64,000 nt of DNA. It comes from Herpetosiphon giganteus (GTDB taxonomy: Bacteria; Chloroflexota; Chloroflexia; Chloroflexales; Herpetosiphonaceae). Both the position numbers and the translations under genes were made by a program. The notes under the pieces were generated by a model, which saw only the letters and a program-made list of their open reading frames with translations, was not told where the DNA came from and made no database searches. Shown here in pieces: positions 1-8,501 of this stretch; positions within the stretch are counted from its first letter, which is position 1; each line of letters begins with the position of its first letter. The stretch spans positions 62,001 through 126,000 of the forward strand of contig NZ_JAFBCZ010000015.1 of assembly GCF_016907925.1 (NCBI RefSeq), written 5' to 3'.

Positions 1-42
1 GCCCATTTGGTAGGTTTTGTGAATATCGCGCAAGCTAATCAT
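1..42 (-). CDS. ABC transporter ATP-binding protein, N-terminus only (MacB/LolD type)
   Basis: Only the first 14 codons are in the window; the gene continues beyond base 1. The translation MISLRDIHKTYQMG is the typical first strand of a MacB/LolD-type ATPase, just before the Walker A region. Its ATG shares one base with the TAA stop of the upstream adaptor gene (TAATG), so the two should be translationally coupled. Together they predict a MacA/MacB-like exporter whose permease lies outside the window. The family call is inference from a short peptide plus context. Confidence 0.6.
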   Translation of the reverse strand, partial: MISLRDIHKTYQMG

Positions 43-1970
43 TAGCGGCCTCCGCCGAACAAGCCACGGCTGCCGCTATCCGAGGCGGCGGTTGGCACGG
101 CAATAATCGTATCGCCTTCGTTTAAGCCGCTCAGCACTTCGGTAAACGAGCCATCGCTAATCCCCGTTACGACATCGACTTCGCGCACACCAGCGCCATC
201 GGGCACTTGCACCGCTCGCCCACTACCTTTGGGCAACAATGCCGAATTAGGCACCAGCAAAACATCGCTTTTTTCGCTGAGAATAATGTTCGTATTAACC
301 GTCATGCCAACTTTAACCAGCGGATCGTTGCTGGGCACGCTGATTTTGACCCGATAAATCACCACGCCATTCGAAACTTCAGCAACTGGCGAGATATAAC
401 TGACCGTGCCTTCGGCGCTCCATGTATCAAGCGCATCAATTGTTAATTCAACTTTTTGATTCAAGGCAACCAAGGCAACATCGGTTTCACTCAAGTTGAG
501 TTCAACATAGAGGTTGCTGCGATCAAGAATATGCATCACCACGCCGCTCGACGAGCCACCTGGCACAATCGAAACTGAGGTAATTACGCCAGCAAACGGG
601 GCGCGCAAGGTCGCGTTATCACGTTGTAATTGGGCTTGATTCAACGATTGTTCGCTTTGCGAGACCGCCGCCGCTTGAATTGCCAAATCAGTATCGGTTG
701 GCGGCGCGGTGAGTTTATCGCGATTGGCTTCAGCTTGATCAACATTGGCTTGGGCCGCAGCCACATCAGCCGCCGTGCCACCTTGGGTCAATTTGCGCAA
801 ATTGGCTTTGGCTTGGTCGAGGTTGGCTTGGGCTGCTGCCACATCATCGGGCGTGCCGCCTTGCTTGAGTTTATCCAGATTGGCCTTAGCTTGGTCGAGC
901 GCAGCCTCTGCCTGAGTAATTTCGAGTGCCGTCGCGCCCTTCAACACCGTTTGCAATTGCACCTCAGCATCGCGCACTTTGGCCTCGGCGTTGGCAATAT
1001 CCAAGCCTTCTTGGGTTACTGCGTTGTCGTAGGCTAGTTGGGCGGCGTTGAGCTTGGATTGGGCATCTTGCTCATCGCGCTGGGCATTGGTATAGCGATC
1101 AACATCGTTTTGATAGCCAGCATCGTCGGGCTTTTTCTTCCAATTGCCAGCCTCATCGTGGGTTTCCCAATAAATTTGGCTGAGGCTAGTTTGGGCATTG
1201 CGCACCGCATTCGCCGCGGTATCGCGGTCAAGCCCAGCTTGGGTTTTGGCCTTCGAGGCATCGGATTTAACTTGCTCTAGGCTTGATTTGGCTTGATCGA
1301 GCGTGGCTTGGGCACTTGAGACTTTTTCTGGCTTCGGCCCTGCCCGCAGATCGTCGAGTTTGGCTTGGGCAGAGCGCACCGAGGCTTCAGCATTGGCCAA
1401 ATCGGCAGGCGTGGCAGTGCCATTTTTGGCCTTGCGCAATTGGGCTTCTGCATTGGCAACGCTGGCTTGGGCGGCAGCAATATCGGCAGCGGTCGTGTTG
1501 CCTGTCACGGTTTTTTGCAAATTGGCCTTAGCATTATCAACGCTTGCTTGCGAGGCCGCTAAATCTTCTGGTCGGGCATTGCCATCTTGGGTTTGGCGCA
1601 AACGAGCTTGAGCACTTTGCAAATTAGCTTCTGCCGAAAGCACACTTAATGCCAAATTGCGATCATCAAGCTCAGCCAGAATCTGGCCTGCAACCACATT
1701 TTGACCTTCGCTCACCAAGACCGTGCTGACGATTCCCGTGGTCTGAAAGCTCAAATCAAGGCTTTGCTTGGGGTTGATCGTGCCACTCCCAAGCACCGAC
1801 GAAACCAAACGGCCACGTTGGATGGTCGTAGTCGTGCTGGCCGAGACGGTCGCAGAATTCTTGCCGCCAAGCACAAACGGCAGCAAGACCAACACTAAAA
1901 TCACCGCCCCGCCAATCACAAACCATTTGTAGCCACGTTTTTTGGGCTGTGCTGAGCTTGATTCAGCCAT
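42..1970 (-). CDS. HlyD/MacA-family efflux adaptor with very long coiled coil
   Basis: 642-residue membrane-fusion/adaptor protein. One transmembrane segment lies at about residues 16-36. A first lipoyl half-motif follows at about 73-102 (VSEGQNVVAGQILAELDD). A long Ala/Gln/Asp-rich coiled coil built from repeated QANLDQAKANL-like units spans about 105-445. The second lipoyl half (LRAPFAGVITSV) is near 455 and a beta-barrel region follows. Family members usually have about 350-450 residues; the excess here is coiled coil. A ribosome site AAGGAG precedes the ATG by about seven bases. The stop overlaps the start of an ABC ATPase gene, as in macA-macB operons. Chloroflexota are thought to lack a classical outer membrane, so the adaptor may serve a single-membrane exporter. 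Substrate unknown. Confidence 0.88.
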   Translation of the reverse strand: MAESSSAQPKKRGYKWFVIGGAVILVLVLLPFVLGGKNSATVSASTTTTIQRGRLVSSVLGSGTINPKQSLDLSFQTTGIVSTVLVSEGQNVVAGQILAELDDRNLALSVLSAEANLQSAQARLRQTQDGNARPEDLAASQASVDNAKANLQKTVTGNTTAADIAAAQASVANAEAQLRKAKNGTATPADLANAEASVRSAQAKLDDLRAGPKPEKVSSAQATLDQAKSSLEQVKSDASKAKTQAGLDRDTAANAVRNAQTSLSQIYWETHDEAGNWKKKPDDAGYQNDVDRYTNAQRDEQDAQSKLNAAQLAYDNAVTQEGLDIANAEAKVRDAEVQLQTVLKGATALEITQAEAALDQAKANLDKLKQGGTPDDVAAAQANLDQAKANLRKLTQGGTAADVAAAQANVDQAEANRDKLTAPPTDTDLAIQAAAVSQSEQSLNQAQLQRDNATLRAPFAGVITSVSIVPGGSSSGVVMHILDRSNLYVELNLSETDVALVALNQKVELTIDALDTWSAEGTVSYISPVAEVSNGVVIYRVKISVPSNDPLVKVGMTVNTNIILSEKSDVLLVPNSALLPKGSGRAVQVPDGAGVREVDVVTGISDGSFTEVLSGLNEGDTIIAVPTAASDSGSRGLFGGGR

Positions 1971-2016
1971 GGGAACGCTCCTTGTTGGGCAATTTGGATT
2001 AAGTACCTAGCGCAAC

Positions 2017-2030
2017 GATCAAGCTTGATC
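2017..2030. promoter_or_regulatory. Perfect 14-bp palindrome upstream of efflux adaptor gene
   Basis: GATCAAGCTTGATC is self-complementary and lies about 50 bases before the adaptor start, downstream of a TTGACA box (2050-2055 on the minus strand). That is where a repressor would block transcription. No regulator gene is adjacent, so the role is a guess. Confidence 0.3.
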
Positions 2031-2274
2031 ATCATCGCCATACAAATTATGTCAATTTAAAATTATGCTGTAGCTGTGAAGAGAATGTTTGCTGAGCACC
2101 TGGATGCGCTTGGGGAGTAATCAACAAGCCGTGGCGTTGTGTTCAGCACACAAAAGCATTGTATAGCGCAGTAGTGGCCTAGCCCTACCAGCAGATATTA
2201 TCCAACTATTACCATTGATTGCCGCCCAATCGTATCTGCAAATAGTTATGTCAATATCAAACGAGGCATAAAAA

Positions 2275-2301
2275 ACATCCAGCTTTGTAAGAGCTGGATG
2301 T
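2275..2301 (-). terminator. Rho-independent terminator of the STM4011-4015 operon
   Basis: The 10-bp stem ACATCCAGCT/AGCTGGATGT has a 7-base loop and, read on the minus strand, is followed by TTTTTTA. It starts 21 bases past the stop of the STM4011-like gene, so it closes that operon. Confidence 0.85.
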
Positions 2302-2321
2302 GAGGGATCAACTGCTGAAAT

Positions 2322-3188
2322 TTAGCCCAAGGTTTCAAGCGGAATTTGCGGAATGCGTTCGAGCATGCCTTGACCAAAGACCTGTTGCAAACCCAAATGC
2401 GGCATATGGATGTAGCCAATATGGCAGCCACAGGTGGCATTGGCACAAACTCGTGGTTGCAACGCAGCCTGCCAATCGGGATTGTAAATATTGCCAATTG
2501 GCTCGCGCACAAAATGACAACGCCGGATCGTGCCATCGCCATCGACCGAAATCACGCTCTCGCCCGTGGCACAAGCCCGCCCCGCCGAAGGATGGCGGGT
2601 ATTGTTGATCGGAAAGAGCGGATCAATCGCTGTCAGTTGGGCAATTTCCTCAGGACTGTAATAGCCAACTTCGCGTTTATAGGCATTGACCCAAAGGTAA
2701 ATTTGCTCGGGCAGCAATTCACGCAAGGCCGCAATTTCGGCCTGATGTTCATGCATGCCGACCACACCAACGCTAATTGGAATGCCGCGCTCAATTGCTT
2801 CGTGGCAACGGGCCAAAAAGCGCTCGCGCGGCGTTTGGGTTGGATGATAGGTTGCCCACAAACCAAGCCGCTCTTTCGGGCAATCCTCGGCCCAATCGAG
2901 CCGCGCCGAAAGATTGGTCTGAATCGCGACTTTTTGCACATGGGGCATGGTGGCCAGCGCCACGATTGCCCGTTGATAGCGCCGCCGAATCAGGGCCTCG
3001 CCCCAAGGTGTAAAGAAAATGCTTAGTTGAAGCTGAGTTTGTTGAGCAGACCATTCTACAAAGCGTTGTAGTGCAGCTTCATCGTGGGCATGCTCGGCGG
3101 CAGTTTCTTGGTGCTTAGCAAACGGGCAATAGCTACAGCCATAATTACAGCTTGATAAGGGGCCACGATACAGAATTGCTAAATTCAT
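2322..3188 (-). CDS. STM4011-like radical SAM protein
   Basis: 288-residue radical SAM enzyme. Residues C14, C18 and C21 form the CX3CX2C motif (CNYGCSYC) that binds the 4Fe-4S cluster and S-adenosylmethionine. A second cysteine group near the C-terminus (C206, C224, C248, C253, C255) resembles the SPASM/twitch-type auxiliary clusters of peptide-modifying radical SAM enzymes. It is last in the operon, and its ATG overlaps the stop of the STM4012-like gene by four bases (ATGA), so the two are probably made together. Size, order and neighbours match the family NCBI names after Salmonella STM4011. The reaction is not known to me; protein or peptide modification is inference from the auxiliary cysteines. 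Confidence 0.85.
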   Translation of the reverse strand: MNLAILYRGPLSSCNYGCSYCPFAKHQETAAEHAHDEAALQRFVEWSAQQTQLQLSIFFTPWGEALIRRRYQRAIVALATMPHVQKVAIQTNLSARLDWAEDCPKERLGLWATYHPTQTPRERFLARCHEAIERGIPISVGVVGMHEHQAEIAALRELLPEQIYLWVNAYKREVGYYSPEEIAQLTAIDPLFPINNTRHPSAGRACATGESVISVDGDGTIRRCHFVREPIGNIYNPDWQAALQPRVCANATCGCHIGYIHMPHLGLQQVFGQGMLERIPQIPLETLG

Positions 3189-4504
3189 CGCAGAATAAAC
3201 TCCTCGCTAAGCTGACGAATCTGGGGCGAGTAAAGCCACGGCCCAATCAGATCCGAGCGTTCTAGGCCTGCGGCGGTTAGTTGATAGCTGCCATTATGAT
3301 ATTCAGCCCAGCCACATTCCAATAATTCGTTGATTTGGCCTAAATCGTCTAAAAGCTCACTGCCGAATTGCGTTCGATAAGCCTGCGCATCCAGCCCGCT
3401 GACCTGCAACAGCGATTGAATCACAAAGCGGCGGCGTTGCTCAGCGCTCGACACCTCACAGCCATAATCAACCTGGCTTAAATCAAACAGGCTGCGTTGG
3501 TTGTAGCTCTGAATAATTTGGCGTACCGAGCTGGCTCCGACCGCATAATCGCTGGAGTAGTGCAAAGCGCGGGTGTACGAACGAGCGCCAGCGCCCAAGC
3601 CCAGCATGCCATCGGTTTGGCAACAATAGCTTGGCCCTTGGCTATCGTCGGGGGCGTGAGCGGCGCGAAACATACGCATTGAAATTTGTTGGTAGCCTGC
3701 CGCCAACAAGCGTTCGCGGCCAACTCGATAGCATTCCAAGCGCACATCCTGTTCCCAGCCCGTGCCACGCCGATCCAAGCCAGTCAACGGTCGCACATAC
3801 AACGGATACAAATACAGTTCTTCTGGCTGCCATTGCAAGGCAATTTCCAACGATTCGAGCCAGGTTGCCACGCTTTGGTTGGGCAAGCCATAGATCAAAT
3901 CAATATTCAACGTGGGAATTTGGGCAGCGCGAATTGTATTTAATGCCTGCTCAACCTCAGGGCGGCGTTGGGCACGGCCAGCTCCATTCGCTTCATGATC
4001 AAGGAAACTTTGCACCCCAATGCTCACCCGATCAACCCCTGCTTGGCGCAAAATTGCCATGCGATCGGCGGTTGCGGTATGCGGCGAGGTTTCAACCGAA
4101 AGCGGAATCGCGCGCGAATTCACTCCTAGCCAGCGTTGGCTCATGCTAAATAGTTGCTCTAACTCGGCTGCATCAAGGTAGGTTGGCGTGCCGCCGCCAA
4201 TCGCCATGCGGCTAAACTGCAATGGGCCAAGCTCATTATGCACTGCCTGCATCTGAGTTTCTAAAGTTGCCAAATAGCGTTGCACCACTACTTCTTGTGG
4301 GTTAGTGGTGGTGAACAAATTGCAAAAACCACAGCGCATTTCACAAAACGGAATGTGCAAATATAAAAATAATTGCGCGTGCGACTCGCTGGCCCAAACT
4401 TCGCGCAATGAACGTGGCGCGAGCTGGCGATAGGCCGATTTGTGCGGGTAACTATAGCTATAGCCCATATAGGGCGTAGCATTGGCATATTCACGCAGAT
4501 GCAT
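3185..4504 (-). CDS. STM4012-like radical SAM protein (HemN/HemW-related)
   Basis: 439 residues from the chosen start. C54, C58 and C61 (FCEMRCGFC) form the radical SAM motif, and GGGTPTYL follows as in coproporphyrinogen oxidase-like (HemN/HemW) enzymes. The N-terminal YSYPHKSAYR stretch is what I recall as typical of STM4012 proteins. The longest frame begins at 4603, but that adds 33 residues inside the upstream hydrolase gene; ATG at 4504 gives a normal N-terminus and a 14-base overlap. Despite the HemN resemblance, the context argues against heme synthesis: partners are a second radical SAM protein, an ATP-grasp protein and LRR proteins. Substrate unknown. Confidence 0.85.
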   Translation of the reverse strand: MHLREYANATPYMGYSYSYPHKSAYRQLAPRSLREVWASESHAQLFLYLHIPFCEMRCGFCNLFTTTNPQEVVVQRYLATLETQMQAVHNELGPLQFSRMAIGGGTPTYLDAAELEQLFSMSQRWLGVNSRAIPLSVETSPHTATADRMAILRQAGVDRVSIGVQSFLDHEANGAGRAQRRPEVEQALNTIRAAQIPTLNIDLIYGLPNQSVATWLESLEIALQWQPEELYLYPLYVRPLTGLDRRGTGWEQDVRLECYRVGRERLLAAGYQQISMRMFRAAHAPDDSQGPSYCCQTDGMLGLGAGARSYTRALHYSSDYAVGASSVRQIIQSYNQRSLFDLSQVDYGCEVSSAEQRRRFVIQSLLQVSGLDAQAYRTQFGSELLDDLGQINELLECGWAEYHNGSYQLTAAGLERSDLIGPWLYSPQIRQLSEEFILR

Positions 4505-5294
4505 CGGCTTCCTCCAAGCAGCAATCAGCATAGGGCACAGTCCAAACACTGGGATGCGCCAAGCGATGGCCGTAAAAACCATCGTCGCCATAGGCCGTGC
4601 CATGATCCGAACAGAGCATCATAAAGGTTGGGTTGCGTTGGCGTAACGCAGCAAATAACGCAGGCAATTGGCTATCAACATAGCGCAACGCAGCAGCATG
4701 GCTCGCCAGCGTATCGCCCGTAGCGCCAGCCAAATAATGGGCATTTGGTTGATGCAACGCTGAAATATTGATAAACAAAAAGATCCGTTGCTCAGCAGGA
4801 ATCGCCTGCAAGCGCTCAACTGCCAAGGCCACCTGAAACTCGGTCGAACGTGGCTCGGTTACGCCCAAGCGCGGCTCCCAATACGCTTCGTGAAATAAAT
4901 CGGGCAGTACGCAACTCAAGGCGGTTTGGCGATTAAAAAAGCCCACGCCGCCAATGCAAATTGTGCGATAGCCAACCTGCGCCAAGCCAGTTACCACCTC
5001 GGGAGCATCAAACACAAAGGTTTGGTCAACCGTGGTTTCGCTGCCAGCAAAGCGCGCTGCAAACAAGCGTGGATGCGGGCCGGGCGTGGCTGGGGTTGGC
5101 ATAAAGCCAGCAAACATTGCTTGATGGGATGCATAGGTAAACGAGCCTGGGCTATGCCGTTCCTGCCAACCATGCGGCAAAAGTGCGCGTAAATTGGGCG
5201 TGCCGCCATTGGCCCACTCAGCACACGCCACGTCGTAGCGCAAGGTATCAAAGGTCACGAGCACAATATCGTGCGTTGGAATGTATTGTTTCAT
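4491..5294 (-). CDS. STM4013-like hydrolase of the alkaline phosphatase/sulfatase superfamily
   Basis: 267 residues. VTFDTLRYD near residues 14-21 carries the first metal-binding Asp (D16). The segment SFTYASHQAMFAGF is where the nucleophile Ser/Thr of this superfamily sits. SDHG at about 229-232 and H243 complete the metal site. The protein is about half the length of true sulfatases, matching the compact STM4013/SEN3800 family. It probably hydrolyses a phosphate or sulfate ester, but the substrate is unknown. It overlaps the next gene downstream by 14 bases, and a 95-base repeat-bearing gap separates it from the upstream ATP-grasp gene. Confidence 0.82.
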   Translation of the reverse strand: MKQYIPTHDIVLVTFDTLRYDVACAEWANGGTPNLRALLPHGWQERHSPGSFTYASHQAMFAGFMPTPATPGPHPRLFAARFAGSETTVDQTFVFDAPEVVTGLAQVGYRTICIGGVGFFNRQTALSCVLPDLFHEAYWEPRLGVTEPRSTEFQVALAVERLQAIPAEQRIFLFINISALHQPNAHYLAGATGDTLASHAAALRYVDSQLPALFAALRQRNPTFMMLCSDHGTAYGDDGFYGHRLAHPSVWTVPYADCCLEEADASA

Positions 5295-5304
5295 TGTATC
5301 TTTC

Positions 5305-5430
5305 GAGGGTTTAGGATTCAGGGGTCAGGGGTCAGCATAGTTGAATTCTAGGAAAGACAAAGAATCTGTTTTCAGTACAGATCGTATCCCTAAACCCTGA
5401 CCACTAGCCCCTGATCCCTAGCCCCTACTA
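5305..5430. repeat. Degenerate GGGGTCAG/CCCTGA repeat pair around an operon gap
   Basis: Two blocks of near-tandem 7-8-base units lie in opposite orientation: GGGTTTAGG then TCAGGGGTCAGGGGTCAG from 5307, and CCTAAACCC then CTGACCACTAGCCCCTGATC from 5389. The 9-base arms 5307-5315 and 5389-5397 are perfect inverted repeats and could pair in the mRNA between the ATP-grasp and hydrolase genes. The same sequence family recurs at 20370 and 42005-42265. The right block runs into the 3' end of the ATP-grasp gene. Confidence 0.65.
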
Positions 5431-6526
5431 TTTCTGCTTCATAACTATCAAGCCCATCAACCAAAACATTAGGTAGCAAATCACCAAAGGCATTGACTTC
5501 GCCAACCAAGCAATGCTTGAGGCTGTTGGCAATCAGCAAATCAACCCCAGCATACAGCGAATGATCAAAACATGCTGCCGCCGCTTGAGCTTGCTGCTGC
5601 ACGGTTTGCCAAAACTCAGCACCTAACTGCGCTTGCACCGCTGCCAAATCGCCACGCGGGTTCAACAGGTGCAAGTTGGTAATTGGCGAAGTGCTGGTGC
5701 GCACCACCGTGTGCTGAGCCTTGCCCGCAATCACCAACATGCGCAGATCGTAGACCTTGCCAGCCAGCCGCGCCTTAGGAACCCATTCCTCGACATGGAT
5801 TCGTTGCCGCGCCAAAGCATCGATTAATGGTTGAATCTCATGCAGATGGGTATAAGTACGCAAATTGCGCGAGTTATACAATTGTAAGCCAGCGCTGGTT
5901 TGCACCAACTCAACCGTGGTAATGGCCTGCATCTGACGGCCATTGGTGCGGTAGGCGACCACGCCTGAGGCACTTGAGCCATGGGCTAGTTTGATAAACA
6001 CCCGCTGCCAGCGCTGGGCTTGCATCGCCGTTTGCAATTGCTCAAACGAGCCGACCGCTGGCAACGCTCTTGGAACGATCACATTGGCCGCATCTAAACG
6101 CGCATGGCAAGCTACTTTATCAAACATCACGGCGATGTCTGTGGGGTGTTGCAACAATCGCGCATTCAAGGCAGATAATTGTCGTTCGAGCTGGCCCAAC
6201 AAATGGCGATAACCCCGATACCACTGGCGATTGCCCCACAAACGCCCGCGTTCTTGCGGCAAATCAGCATCGATTGGCCAATGCTCAAAATCCGGCTCAG
6301 GCGCGAGTTCAGCAGCAAAGCACACTAATTCTCGATACAGCTGCTCATCTTTGCCCGGCGATTCGATCCGCACCAACTCGTTGGGCTTGATCAAACTCGC
6401 TAAATCAAGCGTGCCAGCCAGCACATCGTAATAGCTGATGACCCGCGCGGGCGGCTGGCCTTGACGAGCCAATGCCGCCTGCCAAAGCGCCACCCGCCGA
6501 TCACGCGGATTGCCAATAACGATCAT
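5390..6526 (-). CDS. STM4014-like ATP-grasp protein
   Basis: 378 residues with an ATP-grasp fold resembling RimK-type ligases. VFIKLAHGSSASGVV (Lys near residue 178) is the ATP-binding Lys and small-residue loop. VEEWVPKARLAGKVYDLRML follows, then YAGVDLL and, near 342, GEVNAFGDLLP with the metal-binding Glu and Asn. Such enzymes join a carboxylate to an amine or similar nucleophile by acyl phosphate. The start overlaps the upstream STM4015 stop by four bases (ATGA). The last 11 or so codons (GARDQGLVVRV) are encoded by the intergenic repeat at 5390-5430, so the C-terminus may be a repeat-derived extension. Acceptor and donor unknown. Confidence 0.82.
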   Translation of the reverse strand: MIVIGNPRDRRVALWQAALARQGQPPARVISYYDVLAGTLDLASLIKPNELVRIESPGKDEQLYRELVCFAAELAPEPDFEHWPIDADLPQERGRLWGNRQWYRGYRHLLGQLERQLSALNARLLQHPTDIAVMFDKVACHARLDAANVIVPRALPAVGSFEQLQTAMQAQRWQRVFIKLAHGSSASGVVAYRTNGRQMQAITTVELVQTSAGLQLYNSRNLRTYTHLHEIQPLIDALARQRIHVEEWVPKARLAGKVYDLRMLVIAGKAQHTVVRTSTSPITNLHLLNPRGDLAAVQAQLGAEFWQTVQQQAQAAAACFDHSLYAGVDLLIANSLKHCLVGEVNAFGDLLPNVLVDGLDSYEAEIVGARDQGLVVRV

Positions 6527-7455
6527 TCACTCACCGCGATATAGCGGCGATCATGGCGATTAGGGTCTTGCGGCTCGGAAATATCAACCTCAATTCCCAG
6601 TTGTTTAAATTGCTGGGCCAGCTCACTATCGATAAAATGATAGTGCAAATCGAGCAATTTCAGCTGTTTAATCGCAGGGCAGGCCAACAAGGCCTTTGCA
6701 CCTTCATCGCCAAGGTTGCCAAGCGAAAGATCAAGGATCTCAATGCGGTTAATAATCGGCGCTTGGCTCAGAGCAATCGCTAAATCATCAGCAAATGAGC
6801 AATCGCGCAACGCCAACACCTTGAGTTGCGGGAACAATTCGCCGTTGAGCAATGGTTCAAGATCAGTCAAGGTCACATCGCCGCCATACCAATCGGAGCC
6901 GAGCCACAATTCCAAATGCTCCAGCGCTGGCAATTTGCCTTGAAAAATCTCTTGCACAACCCGATTGGCCAAGCCGCCGCTTTGAATAACCAAGGTTTTG
7001 AGCTGAGCATGCTGGCACGAACCAAGGCTTAAGCCGTTGGCTCCGCGAATGGCAAAATGCTGCAAGTTGGGAAACGCCGAAAGCAATGGCGAAAGATCAT
7101 CCTGCTCGATCCACGAGATTTCCGATTCTTCGCTCATAATATCGCCAACGAATAAGGCGCGTAAATTGGGCAATTGCGGGGCAGCGCTGACTAAACTTTC
7201 AACGACTTCATCAACTGGGCCGTTGCCATCATCAAGCTCCCACCAAGTTCCAATCACCAAACCAGTGGTTTTTTCAACACCTGGCAAAGCCAAAAAATCA
7301 GCAAAGCGATCGCTCCACACTACCTTGCTATCGTAATCATCTTCGTAGCTCAGCCCAACCCGATGCACCACGCCGCTTGGTTGCAAAATACCAGGGTGAT
7401 CCCAATCGGCAATGTTCGATGGCAAAAGCTCCGCCATCCATGGCAATTGAGCCAT
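6523..7455 (-). CDS. STM4015-like LRR protein, copy 4 of 4
   Basis: 310 residues. It contains leucine-rich-repeat-like segments such as LPALEHLELWLG, FPQLKVLALRDC and RIEILDLSLGNLGDEGAKAL, with the short ribonuclease-inhibitor-like spacing seen in the STM4015 family. It ends in a charged linker and the tail RRYIAVSE. This is the most divergent copy in sequence and lies directly before the ATP-grasp gene, sharing ATGA with it. GGAG precedes the ATG. No enzyme motif is visible; LRR proteins generally bind other proteins. It could be a scaffold, recognition subunit or substrate of the modifying enzymes encoded downstream. Confidence 0.8.
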   Translation of the reverse strand: MAQLPWMAELLPSNIADWDHPGILQPSGVVHRVGLSYEDDYDSKVVWSDRFADFLALPGVEKTTGLVIGTWWELDDGNGPVDEVVESLVSAAPQLPNLRALFVGDIMSEESEISWIEQDDLSPLLSAFPNLQHFAIRGANGLSLGSCQHAQLKTLVIQSGGLANRVVQEIFQGKLPALEHLELWLGSDWYGGDVTLTDLEPLLNGELFPQLKVLALRDCSFADDLAIALSQAPIINRIEILDLSLGNLGDEGAKALLACPAIKQLKLLDLHYHFIDSELAQQFKQLGIEVDISEPQDPNRHDRRYIAVSE

Positions 7456-7466
7456 TCTTGTGCTCC

Positions 7467-8408
7467 TTACTCGCTAACGGCGATATAGCGATATTCTTCG
7501 TCACCATCTTCATCGGCGGTTTCTTGGCCGCTCACATCGCTTTTAAGTTCAATCGTGGCCCAGCAATCGCGCATACCATCGCTCATATAGTGGTGGTGCA
7601 AATCGAGAAATTCGAGTTTGCGAATGGCTTCGCTGGTAAACAGCACTTCAGCACCAGCATCGCTCAGATTGCCCAGCGAAAGATCGAGCACTTTGATTCG
7701 TTCAAGAATTGGGGCTTTGGCCACTGCTTGGGCCAGCGCATCGGCATATTCACAATCGCGCAAACCCAAATTGATTAAGCTTGGAAAACGCTCACCGCTT
7801 AAAATCGGTTGCAGATCATCGACGGTCGAATTGCCACCATATTCATCATTACCCAGCCAGAGTTCCAAATGCTCAAGCGCTGGCAAATTGGCAGCAGCCA
7901 CGTCGCGCACCACGTGCACCGGCAAACCACCAGTCTGAATCACCAAGCCTTTGAGCTGTTGATGTTGAATCGCGCCAAAGCTCAAGTTCGAGCCACCGCG
8001 AATTGCCAAATACTCAAGCTGTGGGTAAGCTGCCAAAATCGCAGCATAATCGCCTTGGATAATCCACGAAATTTCCCATTCTTCATAGGTAAAATCGCCG
8101 ACGAACAAGGCTTTGAGCAAGGGCAAGCGTTCGCGAGCATTCACGATGCCTTCTAAAACAAGCTCAATATCATTATCTTCTGGCGAGTCGTGCCACCAAC
8201 GCCCAATCACCAAGCCCGTGGTTTGGGCAGGCTCATCGGTCGCCAACCACGCATTAAAATAATCTTGCCAAGTTGGGGCTGGCGCTTTCGAGCTATAGTC
8301 GTATTCCAAATGCAGGCGCACAGGGTGACCAAGCGGCGCAAGGTTTTTTCGTCCGTCCCAATTAGCGATCGTCGAATCGCCAAAATAGCCCATCCATTCA
8401 ACAATCAT
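7467..8408 (-). CDS. STM4015-like LRR protein, copy 3 of 4
   Basis: 313 residues starting MIVEWMGYFGDST. GAGG lies eight bases before this ATG, which is the homologous start of the neighbouring copies; the frame stays open to 8486 but that upstream part looks like leader. Marker segments are GLVIGRWWHD, LFVGDFTYEEWEISWI, LPALEHLELWLG and LDLSLGNLSDAGAEVLF. The C-terminus is an acidic linker followed by YRYIAVSE. It is very similar to copy 2, pointing to recent tandem duplication. An 11-base gap separates it from copy 4. Its leader carries a hairpin at 8430-8451. Confidence 0.82.
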   Translation of the reverse strand: MIVEWMGYFGDSTIANWDGRKNLAPLGHPVRLHLEYDYSSKAPAPTWQDYFNAWLATDEPAQTTGLVIGRWWHDSPEDNDIELVLEGIVNARERLPLLKALFVGDFTYEEWEISWIIQGDYAAILAAYPQLEYLAIRGGSNLSFGAIQHQQLKGLVIQTGGLPVHVVRDVAAANLPALEHLELWLGNDEYGGNSTVDDLQPILSGERFPSLINLGLRDCEYADALAQAVAKAPILERIKVLDLSLGNLSDAGAEVLFTSEAIRKLEFLDLHHHYMSDGMRDCWATIELKSDVSGQETADEDGDEEYRYIAVSE

Positions 8409-8429
8409 GCAAACCTCACAAACAACCAG

Positions 8430-8451
8430 CGTAGGCCGATTGAAGCCTACG
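8430..8451 (-). promoter_or_regulatory. Leader hairpin of STM4015 copy 3
   Basis: In mRNA sense the stem CGTAGGC/GCCTACG has an 8-base loop and ends 21 bases before the ATG. A matching hairpin stands at the same distance before copy 1 (10461-10488), with a T:A pair changed to C:G. It has no U-tract, so a terminator is unlikely; a translation-control or mRNA-stability element fits better. Confidence 0.45.
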
Positions 8452-8501
8452 AGTAGGATACCTGACGATGCGACAAAGACTGTCACAAGCCATGCAAGCG
8501 C

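Larger units (their letters stand above)
1971..2321. other. Intergenic region between adaptor gene and radical SAM operon
   Basis: 351 bases with no supportable gene. On the minus strand it holds a possible promoter for the adaptor gene, with TTGACA as a -35 element at 2050-2055. It also holds a 14-base perfect palindrome at 2017-2030 and the terminator hairpin of the STM4011 operon at 2275-2301. The rest is AT-rich sequence with nothing I recognise. Confidence 0.6.

Noticed and set aside
630-1611. Several plus-strand frames opposite the efflux adaptor (for example 630-1037 and 1303-1611)
   Set aside because: They are antisense readings of the repeated coiled-coil codons; composition mirrors the adaptor repeats and there are no ribosome sites or recognisable domains.
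2346-3026. 226-codon plus-strand frame inside the STM4011-like gene
   Set aside because: Antisense to a gene with clear radical SAM motifs; no domain or start signal of its own.
3631-4149. 172-codon plus-strand frame inside the STM4012-like gene
   Set aside because: Antisense shadow of a motif-bearing gene.
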